Part shown: piece by piece, positions 32,524 to 40,586 of the stretch
How positions within the stretch are numbered: the first letter of the stretch is position 1
Layout of the letters: every line of letters begins with the position of its first letter
Assembly (NCBI GenBank): GCA_964470965.1
Contig: CAYYIS010000014.1
Span: 35,566-99,565 of the forward strand
DNA length: 64,000 bases
Reading direction: 5' to 3'
DNA from: CAYYIS01 sp964470965
GTDB taxonomy: Bacteria; JAAXHH01; JABIQT01
Program-made: the position numbers and the translations under genes
The notes under the pieces: generated by a model
Databases searched by the model: none
The model's input: the letters and a program-made list of their open reading frames with translations, nothing else
Told to the model about the DNA's origin: nothing

Positions 32524-33954
32524 TCAGGCATCAGGTCCTATAGCGGCGAAACGCATCGAATAATAATGGGCGTTGAGAAGCGTCTGATCGCCGGTCTCTC
32601 TGATACGGATCCATATCATCCGCATCATCGCCTGAATTCGGGGTTTCTGCATGGGATCCGCTGCCAGGTTGGTTTGTTCCCATGGATCGTCGTTCAAGTT
32701 GTAGAGTTCGTCGAAATCGAATCCGTTGAATATAAACTTCCAAGGACCATCCCAGTAAATTCTCTGCATAAGAGGGAATCGGGTCCCGTGGTATTCTGCA
32801 TATCCTGTTGTATAGTCACGTTCTGATTTCATCGGGTTTTTTAAGACAGGGAAGAAAGACTTTGAATCAGCGTTTTGAATGGAGGCGGTTCCGGTCAGGT
32901 CAAGTAACGTCGGGCAAAGATCATGTAGGCCGACTCTGGCCTCCGTTGACACACCTGATGCGATTCCGGGGCCACTGATGATCAACGGGATATTGTAGAT
33001 CTCCTCGAACGCACCGAAATTATGGGCATCGAAGCCGTGTCCACCAACGTATTTTCCATGATCGCTTGTTACTATCACAATGGTGCCGGCGCGTTGTCCG
33101 GTGGTCTCCAGTTTTTTCATCAGGCGGTTAAACTGATGATCTAATTCTGTGATCCGGGCATAGTAACACGCCCGGGCCGTGCGCCACTGCTTTTCGGTCA
33201 GATCTTGCCATACCTGTTGCGCCCGCCTGTAGATCGCGGGGCGATCGGTGAATGTATCATGGAGGGTAACGGGCAGATCGACGGTGTCGATGTTGTACTG
33301 CTCGAAGGTGTCCCTGCTGCATACCATCGCCTCGTTGGGCGATGGGTAGCTGACGCAGCAACACCAGGGCTGTTCCCGCCTGGCGGCATCATCCAGGAAT
33401 CCTTCGGCCATATCTACGGGCACGCTCACCGTTCGACGCTCAACCGGAAAATCGGTGACACCATAGTGAAGGAGAGGTCTGTAGCCCTCCCGTTCCGTTC
33501 GGTAGCAGGAAAGAGAAGGGTCCAGGTGGTCCGTCTCGACCCGCCCACCCGCTATTTCCCCAAACCGTTGTGTTTCCTGAGCGCCGTTCACCTGCCAACC
33601 GTATTTTTCTAGTTTGATGGACCGTTCGATATGCCATTTACCGAAATAGCCTGTGTAATATCCGGCATCGGTTAGTCGTTGGGCCCAGTGTGGATTTTCG
33701 GTCCGGAGTACGCTCTGATCGGTGTCTACGGCATGCTCCACCTGAAGCACGCCATGGTTGTGTGCAAGCAGGCCGGTCATCAAGCTGGCTCGGGCGGGAG
33801 AGCAGACAGGGGTGGGTGAGTAGGCGCGGGTAAACTGTACGCCCCGTTCTGCGTGCAGGTCAAAATTCGGTGTCAGACAGAGATGGTCCGGTGCCAGCGT
33901 GCGGCTCTGCATCCCGTCGGCAAGGAAAAGAAGGATATTAGGTGGTGATGGCAT
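32524..33954 (-). CDS. Sulfatase (formylglycine type)
   Basis: A 476-residue arylsulfatase-like hydrolase. C51 in PVCSPARASLMTG fits the C-x-P-x-R signature in which Cys is oxidised to formylglycine, with R55 conserved. D13 (FLADGM) is the first metal ligand and TSDHGKYVGGHG carries the later Asp/His ligands; the second N-terminal Asp usual in many sulfatases is Gly here. It would desulfate a sulfated carbohydrate or small sulfate ester. No signal peptide is apparent. I use ATG 33954; TTG 33990 with AGGGA upstream would add 12 residues. No formylglycine-generating enzyme lies in the window. It is the first gene of a three-gene operon. Confidence 0.93.
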   Translation of the reverse strand: MPSPPNILLFLADGMQSRTLAPDHLCLTPNFDLHAERGVQFTRAYSPTPVCSPARASLMTGLLAHNHGVLQVEHAVDTDQSVLRTENPHWAQRLTDAGYYTGYFGKWHIERSIKLEKYGWQVNGAQETQRFGEIAGGRVETDHLDPSLSCYRTEREGYRPLLHYGVTDFPVERRTVSVPVDMAEGFLDDAARREQPWCCCVSYPSPNEAMVCSRDTFEQYNIDTVDLPVTLHDTFTDRPAIYRRAQQVWQDLTEKQWRTARACYYARITELDHQFNRLMKKLETTGQRAGTIVIVTSDHGKYVGGHGFDAHNFGAFEEIYNIPLIISGPGIASGVSTEARVGLHDLCPTLLDLTGTASIQNADSKSFFPVLKNPMKSERDYTTGYAEYHGTRFPLMQRIYWDGPWKFIFNGFDFDELYNLNDDPWEQTNLAADPMQKPRIQAMMRMIWIRIRETGDQTLLNAHYYSMRFAAIGPDA

Positions 33955-33990
33955 GTTGTAGAATAAACCAGGGGGTGTCGTGTTTGTCAA

Positions 33991-34659
33991 TCATTCCCTG
34001 AACGGGTCTATAGCGTAAAATAATGTATCGTGGGTTAGTCTGAATTCCGGTCTAATTAACTACCGGGTGGTCTTCTATTTGCGCATCGCTTTCCTTGCAG
34101 AAGCACAGGGTTGCTTCATCAGGCCCATTGTACCGCGCTTTGCCCGACCGGGATTCGAACTCCGCGGTTACAATTTTCTTACTCAGTGATACTTTCGACG
34201 GCTGGGGTGATACGGGAAGATCGCCTCGATCACAAATTTGTTTCAGGAAACCCTTACCTTCGGTGATTGGGATAGTCATGAATCCGGGCTCTGTTTTCTG
34301 CAGTTGACCCAGGCCCGCAATTGAGGTCATTGGGATATGCTTTCATGGAAGCATGCATCCTGGAATTAAGCTTGGGAATGGCCATTTCCGCCATAGTGAA
34401 CCGGTGGAGGGCCCATATAATATTATGCCCCCCCTGGTTCTTCGACGGCACTCCGGGTAAACCGGTGTTATTTTCAAGGGGTTCTAAAGCCGTTGCGAAC
34501 ATGTGTCTGTTGGTGGGAAGTCTTGTAGTGGCGGTAGGACCTCAACTGGCCCGGGAACAAGCGCAACAAGGGTTTCTGGACCGTGAGTAATGTCGGCTAA
34601 TCGTCGCAGCCGCTGTTTACCAGGCCGGATGCGCTGTTCAACTTCAGGTCTGGGATCAA
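33991..34659. other. Intergenic region, no convincing gene
   Basis: About 670 bases between the sulfatase and nitroreductase genes. Short frames of 80-90 codons exist on both strands (for example 34052-34330 minus and 34321-34590 plus), but none has an RBS plus recognisable sequence. A tRNA-T-arm-like string near 34150-34165 is discussed among rejected observations. Confidence 0.5.
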
Positions 34660-35427
34660 TTACAACAACTTGAAGCCTTGGTTATCCAGGACCTCCCGAA
34701 TGTCTGTGCGGCTGCAGCTTCGCACGCGTCTCGCAGAATGTTCCGACCAGCCGTAGTCTTCCATCTCACCTTCCTTGCCCGGCACAGGAACTTGGCGGCC
34801 TCTGTAGATACCAGTTGCGACCATCTCGTTATCGTACGCATGTACGGCATCCTTTTCATTACTGCAGTCGTACGATTCCTTGTGCATAATCGTGTCGATC
34901 GGAAGCCTGGGACGCAGTTTGGCGTCCGCCGCGGGGTGCCCGAGCGTCATGCCGGCGACGGGGAAAACCAGCCTGGGTAGTTCGAGAAGTTCGATCACAC
35001 CCTGCGGGTTGTTGCGGATACCGCCGATATAGCACATACCTAATCCCATGGATTCTGCGGCGATGGTTGCATTCTGCATGGCGACTGCCGCATCCACGGC
35101 AGAAACCAGGAAGTTCTCCACGTATGACGCTTCAATCTCATAGCCCCGGTCGTCGCAAACACGTTCCATCCGGCTGAGGTCGGCGCACCAGGCGATGAAG
35201 ACGGGAGCTTGACGAATATGGTCCTGGTCACCACAGAGAATGGAAAGTTGGTTCCGTTTTTCAGCATCGGTAACGACCACAGCACTGTACAACTGAAGGT
35301 TGGATGAGGTCGAGCTTCGCTGCGCTGCAGCGATTATGGTTTCTATCTGTTCCAGGGAAATGGGATCGGGTTTGTACCGCCGAATAGAACTGTGTCGGTA
35401 CAATTGCTCAATAGTTGAATTAGTCAT
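34660..35427 (-). CDS. Nitroreductase family protein (NfsA/Frp-like)
   Basis: A 255-residue FMN-dependent oxidoreductase. HSSIRRYKPDPI near residues 12-23 supplies the FMN-phosphate contacts, AAQRSSTSSNLQ the ring contacts, and MGLGMCYIGGIRNNP (about 126-140) the second flavin-binding block of the NfsA group. The C-terminal extension with YGWSEHSARR fits NfsA-like NADPH-dependent enzymes, which reduce nitroaromatics, quinones or flavin. ATG 35427 is preceded by GGAG. It is a single gene on the minus strand. Confidence 0.93.
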   Translation of the reverse strand: MTNSTIEQLYRHSSIRRYKPDPISLEQIETIIAAAQRSSTSSNLQLYSAVVVTDAEKRNQLSILCGDQDHIRQAPVFIAWCADLSRMERVCDDRGYEIEASYVENFLVSAVDAAVAMQNATIAAESMGLGMCYIGGIRNNPQGVIELLELPRLVFPVAGMTLGHPAADAKLRPRLPIDTIMHKESYDCSNEKDAVHAYDNEMVATGIYRGRQVPVPGKEGEMEDYGWSEHSARRVRSCSRTDIREVLDNQGFKLL

Positions 35428-35539
35428 GTAAGGCTCCAGTAAAACATTCCCGTTTGAAGAAAAGGGTTGAACAGCGTGACTGGCCTATAAACACATTTAT
35501 CAGACATTAATCAATAGATTTTTCTTGCATCTGGAAAGT

Positions 35540-36577
35540 TTATTCCGTCCGTTCCCTAGGTAGGAGCCTTCGCAGATTATTGGGCACCATATCAACGATC
35601 GATCGTTCTATGGCACCATGAAACCGTTGATATTGAACACCCAGCAAGAGTATACCGATCCCGATTGCGGAAAGCATAACAGGAAAGAGCAGGGAATCAT
35701 GAAACAGGGTCGCCAGGTGGCCGAGATAGACCATAATGCCCAGTCCCCCGAAGACAAAGAATGCACGTCGTGCCAACAAGATGGAAAAAAGAATCAATCC
35801 GACGTTTATCAAGCAGTAAACAAATTCAGTCCCCTCGCTGTCGAATTTCATGAATGAAAGTCCCAGCCAAAAAGCCGACAGACCGCCGAAGTAGACCCAG
35901 AACGCGAAATCCTCTTTAGTGCGTTGGTCGATCAGATATGCCGCCGCTAACAGGAGCAAACCAAACCATAATCCCGTCCACTGGATGTTCAACTCGGGTA
36001 ATTGCGGATATCCGAGCAGGTAAGAGGTCGTGTCAAGGGTCAGGCCCCAAAGTGCAAGCATGATAGGAACAGTCAGCAATGGGAATCGCAAAAACTTCAA
36101 AGCGATCAATCCGGCGATGATGGATCCAATCTCGAATGGATACCTGTAAATTCGAACCTCGGGTGTAAACCACTCGGTAATCCCCGGTGCTGATTGAGGC
36201 CAGAAACCGGTAACGCGTTCCAGGCCGTAGATGGCGAGTGGCGTCATACAGACCGCCAGCGTGACGAGCAGTCCGCCTGCCGTGTTTAAAACCGGATTTT
36301 TATTGCAATACCGCCCTGCCAGAATAAAGAAGCCTGCATAGATCGTCGAGGTAACCAATATCGCACTGTCGGAGTACCGCTCCCATGCCTCGGTCATGAA
36401 CCAGGTCATCGCCGATATAACGATCAGGGCCCCGAGATAATAAACCAGATGGGCCAGGCTAAATCCCGGACGGTCCTGAACCTGGTCCTCAAACGCTTTC
36501 CACAACACATCGCCGTGATCGGCGGTCATATCCGCTTCCGATACGGCCCTATTAAAAGAATCCCTGGTAAGGTTCAT
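35540..36577 (-). CDS. Multi-spanning membrane protein, DUF2157-like
   Basis: A 345-residue protein with a short soluble N-terminus (about 40 residues) and around nine hydrophobic segments from residue 43 onwards (LVYYLGALIVISAMTWFM, SAILVTSTIYAGFFILAG, GGLLVTLAVCMTPLAIYGL and others), ending with a basic C-terminus. The layout resembles DUF2157-type membrane proteins. Function unknown. AGGG precedes ATG 36577. It lies about 247 bases downstream of the TetR gene on the same strand and may be part of its regulon. Confidence 0.8.
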   Translation of the reverse strand: MNLTRDSFNRAVSEADMTADHGDVLWKAFEDQVQDRPGFSLAHLVYYLGALIVISAMTWFMTEAWERYSDSAILVTSTIYAGFFILAGRYCNKNPVLNTAGGLLVTLAVCMTPLAIYGLERVTGFWPQSAPGITEWFTPEVRIYRYPFEIGSIIAGLIALKFLRFPLLTVPIMLALWGLTLDTTSYLLGYPQLPELNIQWTGLWFGLLLLAAAYLIDQRTKEDFAFWVYFGGLSAFWLGLSFMKFDSEGTEFVYCLINVGLILFSILLARRAFFVFGGLGIMVYLGHLATLFHDSLLFPVMLSAIGIGILLLGVQYQRFHGAIERSIVDMVPNNLRRLLPRERTE

Positions 36578-36824
36578 CGGTTACCCTCGCGTCTTTGTCC
36601 AATCTGGTCCGAATTTTAACGTCCTTGCCCTGCGATCATTATCATGGGTGTGCTACCAATGAATTTTGCCAGGGCCGGATCCAATGGAGATGTTTCCGGG
36701 CACATCAGAATAAGGTGGCATCCCATCGGAGTCAGAATATAATGCGTGTGTCTGAATTATGAAAAATTGAACAGAATACCTGAGCCTTCGACTAAAAACA
36801 AAACCGCGATACCCATTGACTGCG

Positions 36825-37430
36825 TTACGCTTTCAGTCCCTCCAACATCGTGTCTATCGTCATATCAATCAACGCCTCCTTTTCAATCCATGGAAAATCG
36901 GGGTATGCGATCAACAGCGATGTGACTCCGTGCATGGCCGACCATAATGCCTGAGCTGTGGTTTCAACATCCGCCTGGCGGAATTTGTTCTGCCGAACGC
37001 ACGCACTCACCATGGTCCGGAGATACCGAAACGCTCTTTCTCCGGCCGATCCCTCCGTAAGCCGTAACCCTTCCTGATACTGAGGGCGAATGATGAAAAT
37101 CAACTCAAAATCCTTTGGGTGTGAAAGCCCGAATTCGGCATACGCTTTCGCACTGCTCCTCAAGTTTCGTAAAGGATCCCTCGAATCTTCACTGAGCGCC
37201 TGCAGTGTGTCGAGCAAATCATTGAGGATGTTTTCCGATATTGCAATCAGGAGGTCGGTTTTATTCTTGAAATAAAGATATATGGTCGTCGGGGAATACT
37301 CGATCTTCTCGGCCACCTTCCTCATTGAGACATTTCCGTAACCTTCTTCGAAAAATAATTCTCTGGCTGCATCGAGGATTTGCTGACGAAGCTGTTCTTT
37401 CTCTCTGATTTTCCGTTCCCGTATACCCAC
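36825..37430 (-). CDS. TetR/AcrR family transcriptional regulator
   Basis: A 201-residue one-component repressor-type regulator. The N-terminal helix-turn-helix covers about residues 15-62 (ILDAARELFFEEGYGNVSMRKVAEKIEYSPTTIYLYFKNK begins and ends it), and the C-terminal ligand-binding helices include YAEFGLSHPKDFELIF. It starts at GTG 37430 with a consensus-like promoter at 37474-37503, so it is well placed for autoregulation. It is the only classical transcription factor I recognise in the window. Ligand and targets are unknown; the divergent sulfatase-fold gene and the downstream membrane protein are the nearest candidates. Confidence 0.95.
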   Translation of the reverse strand: MGIRERKIREKEQLRQQILDAARELFFEEGYGNVSMRKVAEKIEYSPTTIYLYFKNKTDLLIAISENILNDLLDTLQALSEDSRDPLRNLRSSAKAYAEFGLSHPKDFELIFIIRPQYQEGLRLTEGSAGERAFRYLRTMVSACVRQNKFRQADVETTAQALWSAMHGVTSLLIAYPDFPWIEKEALIDMTIDTMLEGLKA

Positions 37431-37473
37431 AATTTCACTCTTTAGTTACATCGTAAATTAAGTTAACACTGTT

Positions 37474-37503
37474 ATTATATATCGGTTTTTGATTCCTCGT
37501 CAA
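37474..37503 (-). promoter_or_regulatory. Sigma70-type promoter of the TetR regulator gene
   Basis: On the minus strand TTGACG (37498-37503) and a perfect TATAAT (37474-37479) are 18 bases apart. The start site would be near 37467, giving a leader of about 37 bases before GTG 37430. The surrounding AT-rich stretch contains GTTAAC but no clear long palindrome. Confidence 0.55.
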
Positions 37504-37622
37504 GTTTTTAATGTGGATCAGTCGAGAAATAAATTCCATAAATTGACATGGCACAGGCACGCACCTATATTCATGCAGACTTTCCTTACTCGAATCTGTC
37601 GCTCATATATCAGGATATCCTT

Positions 37623-39041
37623 ATGGAACCATCCGCTGATACACCAGCCAATATCGTCGTCGTATGCGTTGACACGCTCCGGACAGCCTACCTTGGAGCT
37701 TACGGGAATGACTGGATTCATACACCCAACCTGGATCGGTTCGCGCAGAAGAGCGTCCGGTTCACGAACGCTCATCCGGAATGCCTGCCTACCATTCCCA
37801 CCCGTCGTACTCTGCATAGCGGCAGACGGGCCTACCCTTTCAATGACTATCAGCCCGTACCATGGGATAACGTTTACATCCCGGGCTGGCAGCCCATGGC
37901 GCGGGACGAAGGCACCATGGCCGAAGCACTGGTCCAGAATGGCTATCACACCGGGTTTTTCGGTGACGTGCCGCACTACTTCGTCCCGGGAATGAATTTT
38001 ACGCGAGGCTTCCAGCAGTGGGCATACATTCGCGGACAGGCCGAAGATCGGTTTCGGTCCGCTGCCCATGCGGATCCGGCACAGGTCGCAAGATACAAGG
38101 GAAATGAACCACGTATCCGGGCACATCTGATGAATGTCCAGCCTGAACGCCCCGAGGAGGAATGGCCTACGGCTCGAACTTTCCGCGCGGCCATAGAATT
38201 TATCGAACAAAATACGAACAACCACCCATTCTATCTGTATGTGGACAGTTTCTCACCGCACGAAACCTGGGAGGCTCCCCTCCATTACTACGATCTCTAT
38301 GGCTCCCGTGAAGATCGTGAACCTGTGTGTCTCAATTTGCCTTATGCCTCCCTCGACGAGCATCCTGATTATGAAGATCGGATTGAAAGTGTAAAAGCGA
38401 ACTATGCCGGTATGGTCACGATGGTCGATACCTGGTTCGGTCGGTTAGTCGACACCCTCGATCGGCTTGACTTGACCGACCGGACATTGGTAATCTTCCT
38501 GAGTGATCACGGTACCAATTTCGCGGATAATGCGCTGCGCATCATGGGTAAGCCTTCAGACTACCTGTATCCCGGTACCATGTGCATTCCCATGTTTGTC
38601 CGGCACCCTTCGGGGTGCGGCGCGGGTACGACGATCGGCGAATTTGTCTACACTACAGATATTCCGGCCACTGTGGGCGCAGTCTGCGGCACCGAACCAG
38701 TAGGGGGGTTGGACGGTCAGAGCCTTCTACCGCTTATGGAAGGCACGAGCGGTTTTTCATCGAGAGGTTATCTAACCTGCCGGTACGGTAATTCCGTGTG
38801 GTATAAGGATCATCGTACCTGGTATTTCAGCGATGTGGATTTCGAGAAACCGTTTGTGTTCGACCTCGAAACGGACCCGTCTTGTGAGAGTAACATAGCG
38901 TCAAAGGCGCCGGAGCGCATCGAACAGGCCAGAGCCCACATACTGGGAGATGCTGCAGGATTCCTCCAAAATTATATCCGTGCGAATGAAACGGACGCAT
39001 TGGGACGTCCTGGTTTTTCAGATGGACCAGGTCGGCCTTGA
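37623..39041 (+). CDS. Sulfatase-fold hydrolase with Thr at the nucleophile position
   Basis: A 472-residue alkaline phosphatase superfamily protein. I choose ATG 37623 (MEPSADTPAN) because AGGA lies 7 bases upstream and it begins just before the conserved VVVCVDTLRT strand; a frame from ATG 37548 adds 25 residues without family similarity. D17 is the first metal ligand and FLSDHGTNFADN carries the distal ones. At the catalytic signature the sequence is LPTIPTRRTLHSG: T57 stands where formylglycine sulfatases have Cys or Ser, while P59 and R61 are kept. This suggests a phosphodiesterase, phosphonate ester hydrolase or phosphotransferase rather than a sulfatase. It diverges from the TetR gene. 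Confidence 0.9.
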   Translation: MEPSADTPANIVVVCVDTLRTAYLGAYGNDWIHTPNLDRFAQKSVRFTNAHPECLPTIPTRRTLHSGRRAYPFNDYQPVPWDNVYIPGWQPMARDEGTMAEALVQNGYHTGFFGDVPHYFVPGMNFTRGFQQWAYIRGQAEDRFRSAAHADPAQVARYKGNEPRIRAHLMNVQPERPEEEWPTARTFRAAIEFIEQNTNNHPFYLYVDSFSPHETWEAPLHYYDLYGSREDREPVCLNLPYASLDEHPDYEDRIESVKANYAGMVTMVDTWFGRLVDTLDRLDLTDRTLVIFLSDHGTNFADNALRIMGKPSDYLYPGTMCIPMFVRHPSGCGAGTTIGEFVYTTDIPATVGAVCGTEPVGGLDGQSLLPLMEGTSGFSSRGYLTCRYGNSVWYKDHRTWYFSDVDFEKPFVFDLETDPSCESNIASKAPERIEQARAHILGDAAGFLQNYIRANETDALGRPGFSDGPGRP

Positions 39042-39081
39042 GCATACGGTGCTGTTTTTCAGGTGATGTTCAGCTTTGGGT

Positions 39082-39106
39082 GATTTGCATACTGGCTGGC
39101 AAATCA
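39082..39106. terminator. Hairpin downstream of sulfatase-fold gene
   Basis: GATTTGC (39082-39088) and GCAAATC (39099-39105) are perfectly complementary with a 10-base loop, extendable by one T-A pair. A second hairpin, CCGCCT/AGGCGG at 39125-39147, follows. Neither has a T-tract, so termination is uncertain. Confidence 0.35.
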
Positions 39107-39241
39107 GGCGAAGTGGGAGTCTATCCGCCTTGCGCTTTAGGAGGCGGTTCACGGTGGGTCATTAGTTGACTTTCTGGGTAAAATAAGCATCCCGTCTCAG
39201 GCCTATTCCGTCTCCCGAACGATTACGACGGAGGCACGGAA

Positions 39242-39796
39242 ATGGCGATTCAACAGGTAAAAGCGATGAACAGAAGGCAGCGTCGATCCAGGAAGATAGG
39301 TGAGCAACGTGTCAGCGGTGAAGAGATCTGGCGTCTGGTCGACCTTTCAAAGAGCAGCGACACCAAGGACCGGCTGGAAGCGGCAGACAATCTGTGCCCG
39401 TGCCACGTTCGCCGCCGGATTGATGAAGTCTGGGATGCGCTTTACCAGCTGCTTGAAGATCCAGATTTACAGGTCCGAAAAGCGGCCTTTCACACACTTA
39501 CAGACGGTGGCGATCTGAACGATGCCGCTCTCGACCCGATTTTGGAGCGCCTTTGTGAGACCGAGACCGACCGAAAACTCAGACGGAAGATCGAGAAGCT
39601 TCTGAAAGATCGCGAAGACAGAGCAAGAGAACGTGAGGAATTCACCCAGCAGGTGTTATTAACGGTGGGAGAATTTCCCGAACAGGGCCGATGTGACTTC
39701 TGTGGTAATATCAGATCGGTAAAAAAGGAATTTGATACGTTTATTCCCGGTTCAAACGGCTCGAGGCCGGCGGTGATCTGCGCAGCTTGCAGTTGA
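39242..39796 (+). CDS. HEAT-repeat protein with C-terminal zinc ribbon
   Basis: A 184-residue protein. A basic N-terminus (MNRRQRRSRK) is followed by two HEAT-like helical repeats (about 27-125) with LEAADNLCPCHVRRR and DPDLQVRKAAFHTL, then a charged helix and a four-cysteine zinc-binding tail: C151-x2-C154 (RCDFCG) and C180-x2-C183 (ICAAC). HEAT repeats mediate protein-protein contacts; the zinc ribbon may bind nucleic acid or stabilise the tail. The start has GGAGG 8 bases upstream. It is a single gene. I know no function; a regulatory or scaffolding role is inference. Confidence 0.85.
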   Translation: MAIQQVKAMNRRQRRSRKIGEQRVSGEEIWRLVDLSKSSDTKDRLEAADNLCPCHVRRRIDEVWDALYQLLEDPDLQVRKAAFHTLTDGGDLNDAALDPILERLCETETDRKLRRKIEKLLKDREDRAREREEFTQQVLLTVGEFPEQGRCDFCGNIRSVKKEFDTFIPGSNGSRPAVICAACS

Positions 39797-40114
39797 AGTA
39801 GAAAACGGAAATAGAGCATGGTACCATCGTGTTCGCATGTCCGAAAGTTGCCCTTTATCTGCGTTGTTTTAAAACATTGGGCGATTTAGGCGCAAAAAGA
39901 CGGGCTATTGTAGCACCGATCTACCTGTTGCGCACCTTAGGTGTCTTTAAACGTTAAAATCAGCTTGTTGCACGTCTACCCCGCACCTTACCAATCAAGT
40001 GAGATTGGAAATTCCCGCTCGAGGATACGGTCAGGTGAAGGCGAAGGCGGATCCAGAATCCATGGAACCCGGCAATTAAGTAGTCCGAACTACATTTAAA
40101 CGTGCTCTTGCCTA

Positions 40115-40513
40115 TTGGTCAATAGAGAGGGGCGCAAACATCTCCGTCCAACATGGTTAAGGGAGGATATTCATCGCAAGGGGGCGATCCCAGGTCAGGA
40201 GTTGTTGATAAAAAAGATCAGGCAGGATGTCCTTGGAGTTCCCAGCGTGGGTATGACCGTCAACCTTTCCGACCAGGGAAGTATATTCCATCGAATGTTT
40301 GAGAGACACTCCAGGATAAAGGATTTTTCGGACGTCAAGCGCTCCCAGATAGAAATGTTCCAGAATCCCACGATACGCACTCTCTTGCGAAGCCTGGTAG
40401 AAAACCAGACGGTTGCATGCGGACCGATCGGAAATTGGAAAGGAGATCGGTGCGTCCTTTTGATCTGGAAAGCCAGAGGCAACGGTATCTGCTTCAAACC
40501 GTTTTTAGGTTGA
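40115..40513 (+). CDS. Possible hypothetical protein or gene fragment (low confidence)
   Basis: An open frame of 132 codons beginning at TTG, without a good RBS. The translation has mixed composition (IKKIRQDVLGVPSVGMTVNL, IHRKGAIPGQ, VACGPIGNWKGDRC) that looks more like protein than most noncoding frames, but I recognise no family. It converges with the AOR gene and lies in the longest gene-free gap of the window. It may be a remnant of a degraded gene. The opposite strand also has a long frame over the same bases, so strand choice is uncertain. Confidence 0.2.
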   Translation: MVNREGRKHLRPTWLREDIHRKGAIPGQELLIKKIRQDVLGVPSVGMTVNLSDQGSIFHRMFERHSRIKDFSDVKRSQIEMFQNPTIRTLLRSLVENQTVACGPIGNWKGDRCVLLIWKARGNGICFKPFLG

Positions 40514-40532
40514 ATCTGTGCCGGGTGTTTAA

Positions 40533-40576
40533 AGGAGGTATCCAACCGGTAACAACCCACCCGCTGAATACCTCCT
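40533..40576 (-). terminator. 9-bp hairpin just downstream of the AOR stop codon
   Basis: On the minus strand AGGAGGTAT (40576-40568) pairs with ATACCTCCT (40541-40533) across a 26-base loop, starting 10 bases after the AOR stop and followed by TTAAA. The tail is too short for a strong intrinsic terminator. One arm has the Shine-Dalgarno sequence, the other its anti-SD complement. Confidence 0.4.
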
Positions 40577-40586
40577 GTGTGATGTC

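Larger units (their letters stand above)
39797..40586. other. Intergenic region with possible gene remnant
   Basis: About 790 bases with no firm gene. A plus-strand frame (about 40100-40513) and an overlapping minus-strand frame (40195-40560, GTG with AGGAGGT nine bases upstream) both lack recognisable families. The plus-strand translation reads more protein-like (for example KGDRCVLLIWKARGNG) and might be a decayed gene. Several short palindromes occur (TGTTTTAAAACA at 39865-39876). A hairpin next to the AOR stop is listed separately. Confidence 0.4.

Noticed and set aside
34140..34175. String resembling a tRNA T-arm (GGGATTCGAACTCC on the plus strand) in a gene-free gap.
   Set aside because: The T-stem has mismatches, and no acceptor, D or anticodon arm can be placed on either side.
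39865..39876. 12-base palindrome TGTTTTAAAACA.
   Set aside because: A/T-only core, far from any start codon; easily chance.
40531..40550. Minus strand reads almost like the 3' end of 16S rRNA, including the anti-Shine-Dalgarno CCTCCTTT.
   Set aside because: The match is only about 20 bases with one base missing, and the flanking sequence bears no resemblance to helix 45 or the rest of 16S rRNA. Most likely chance within a hairpin.
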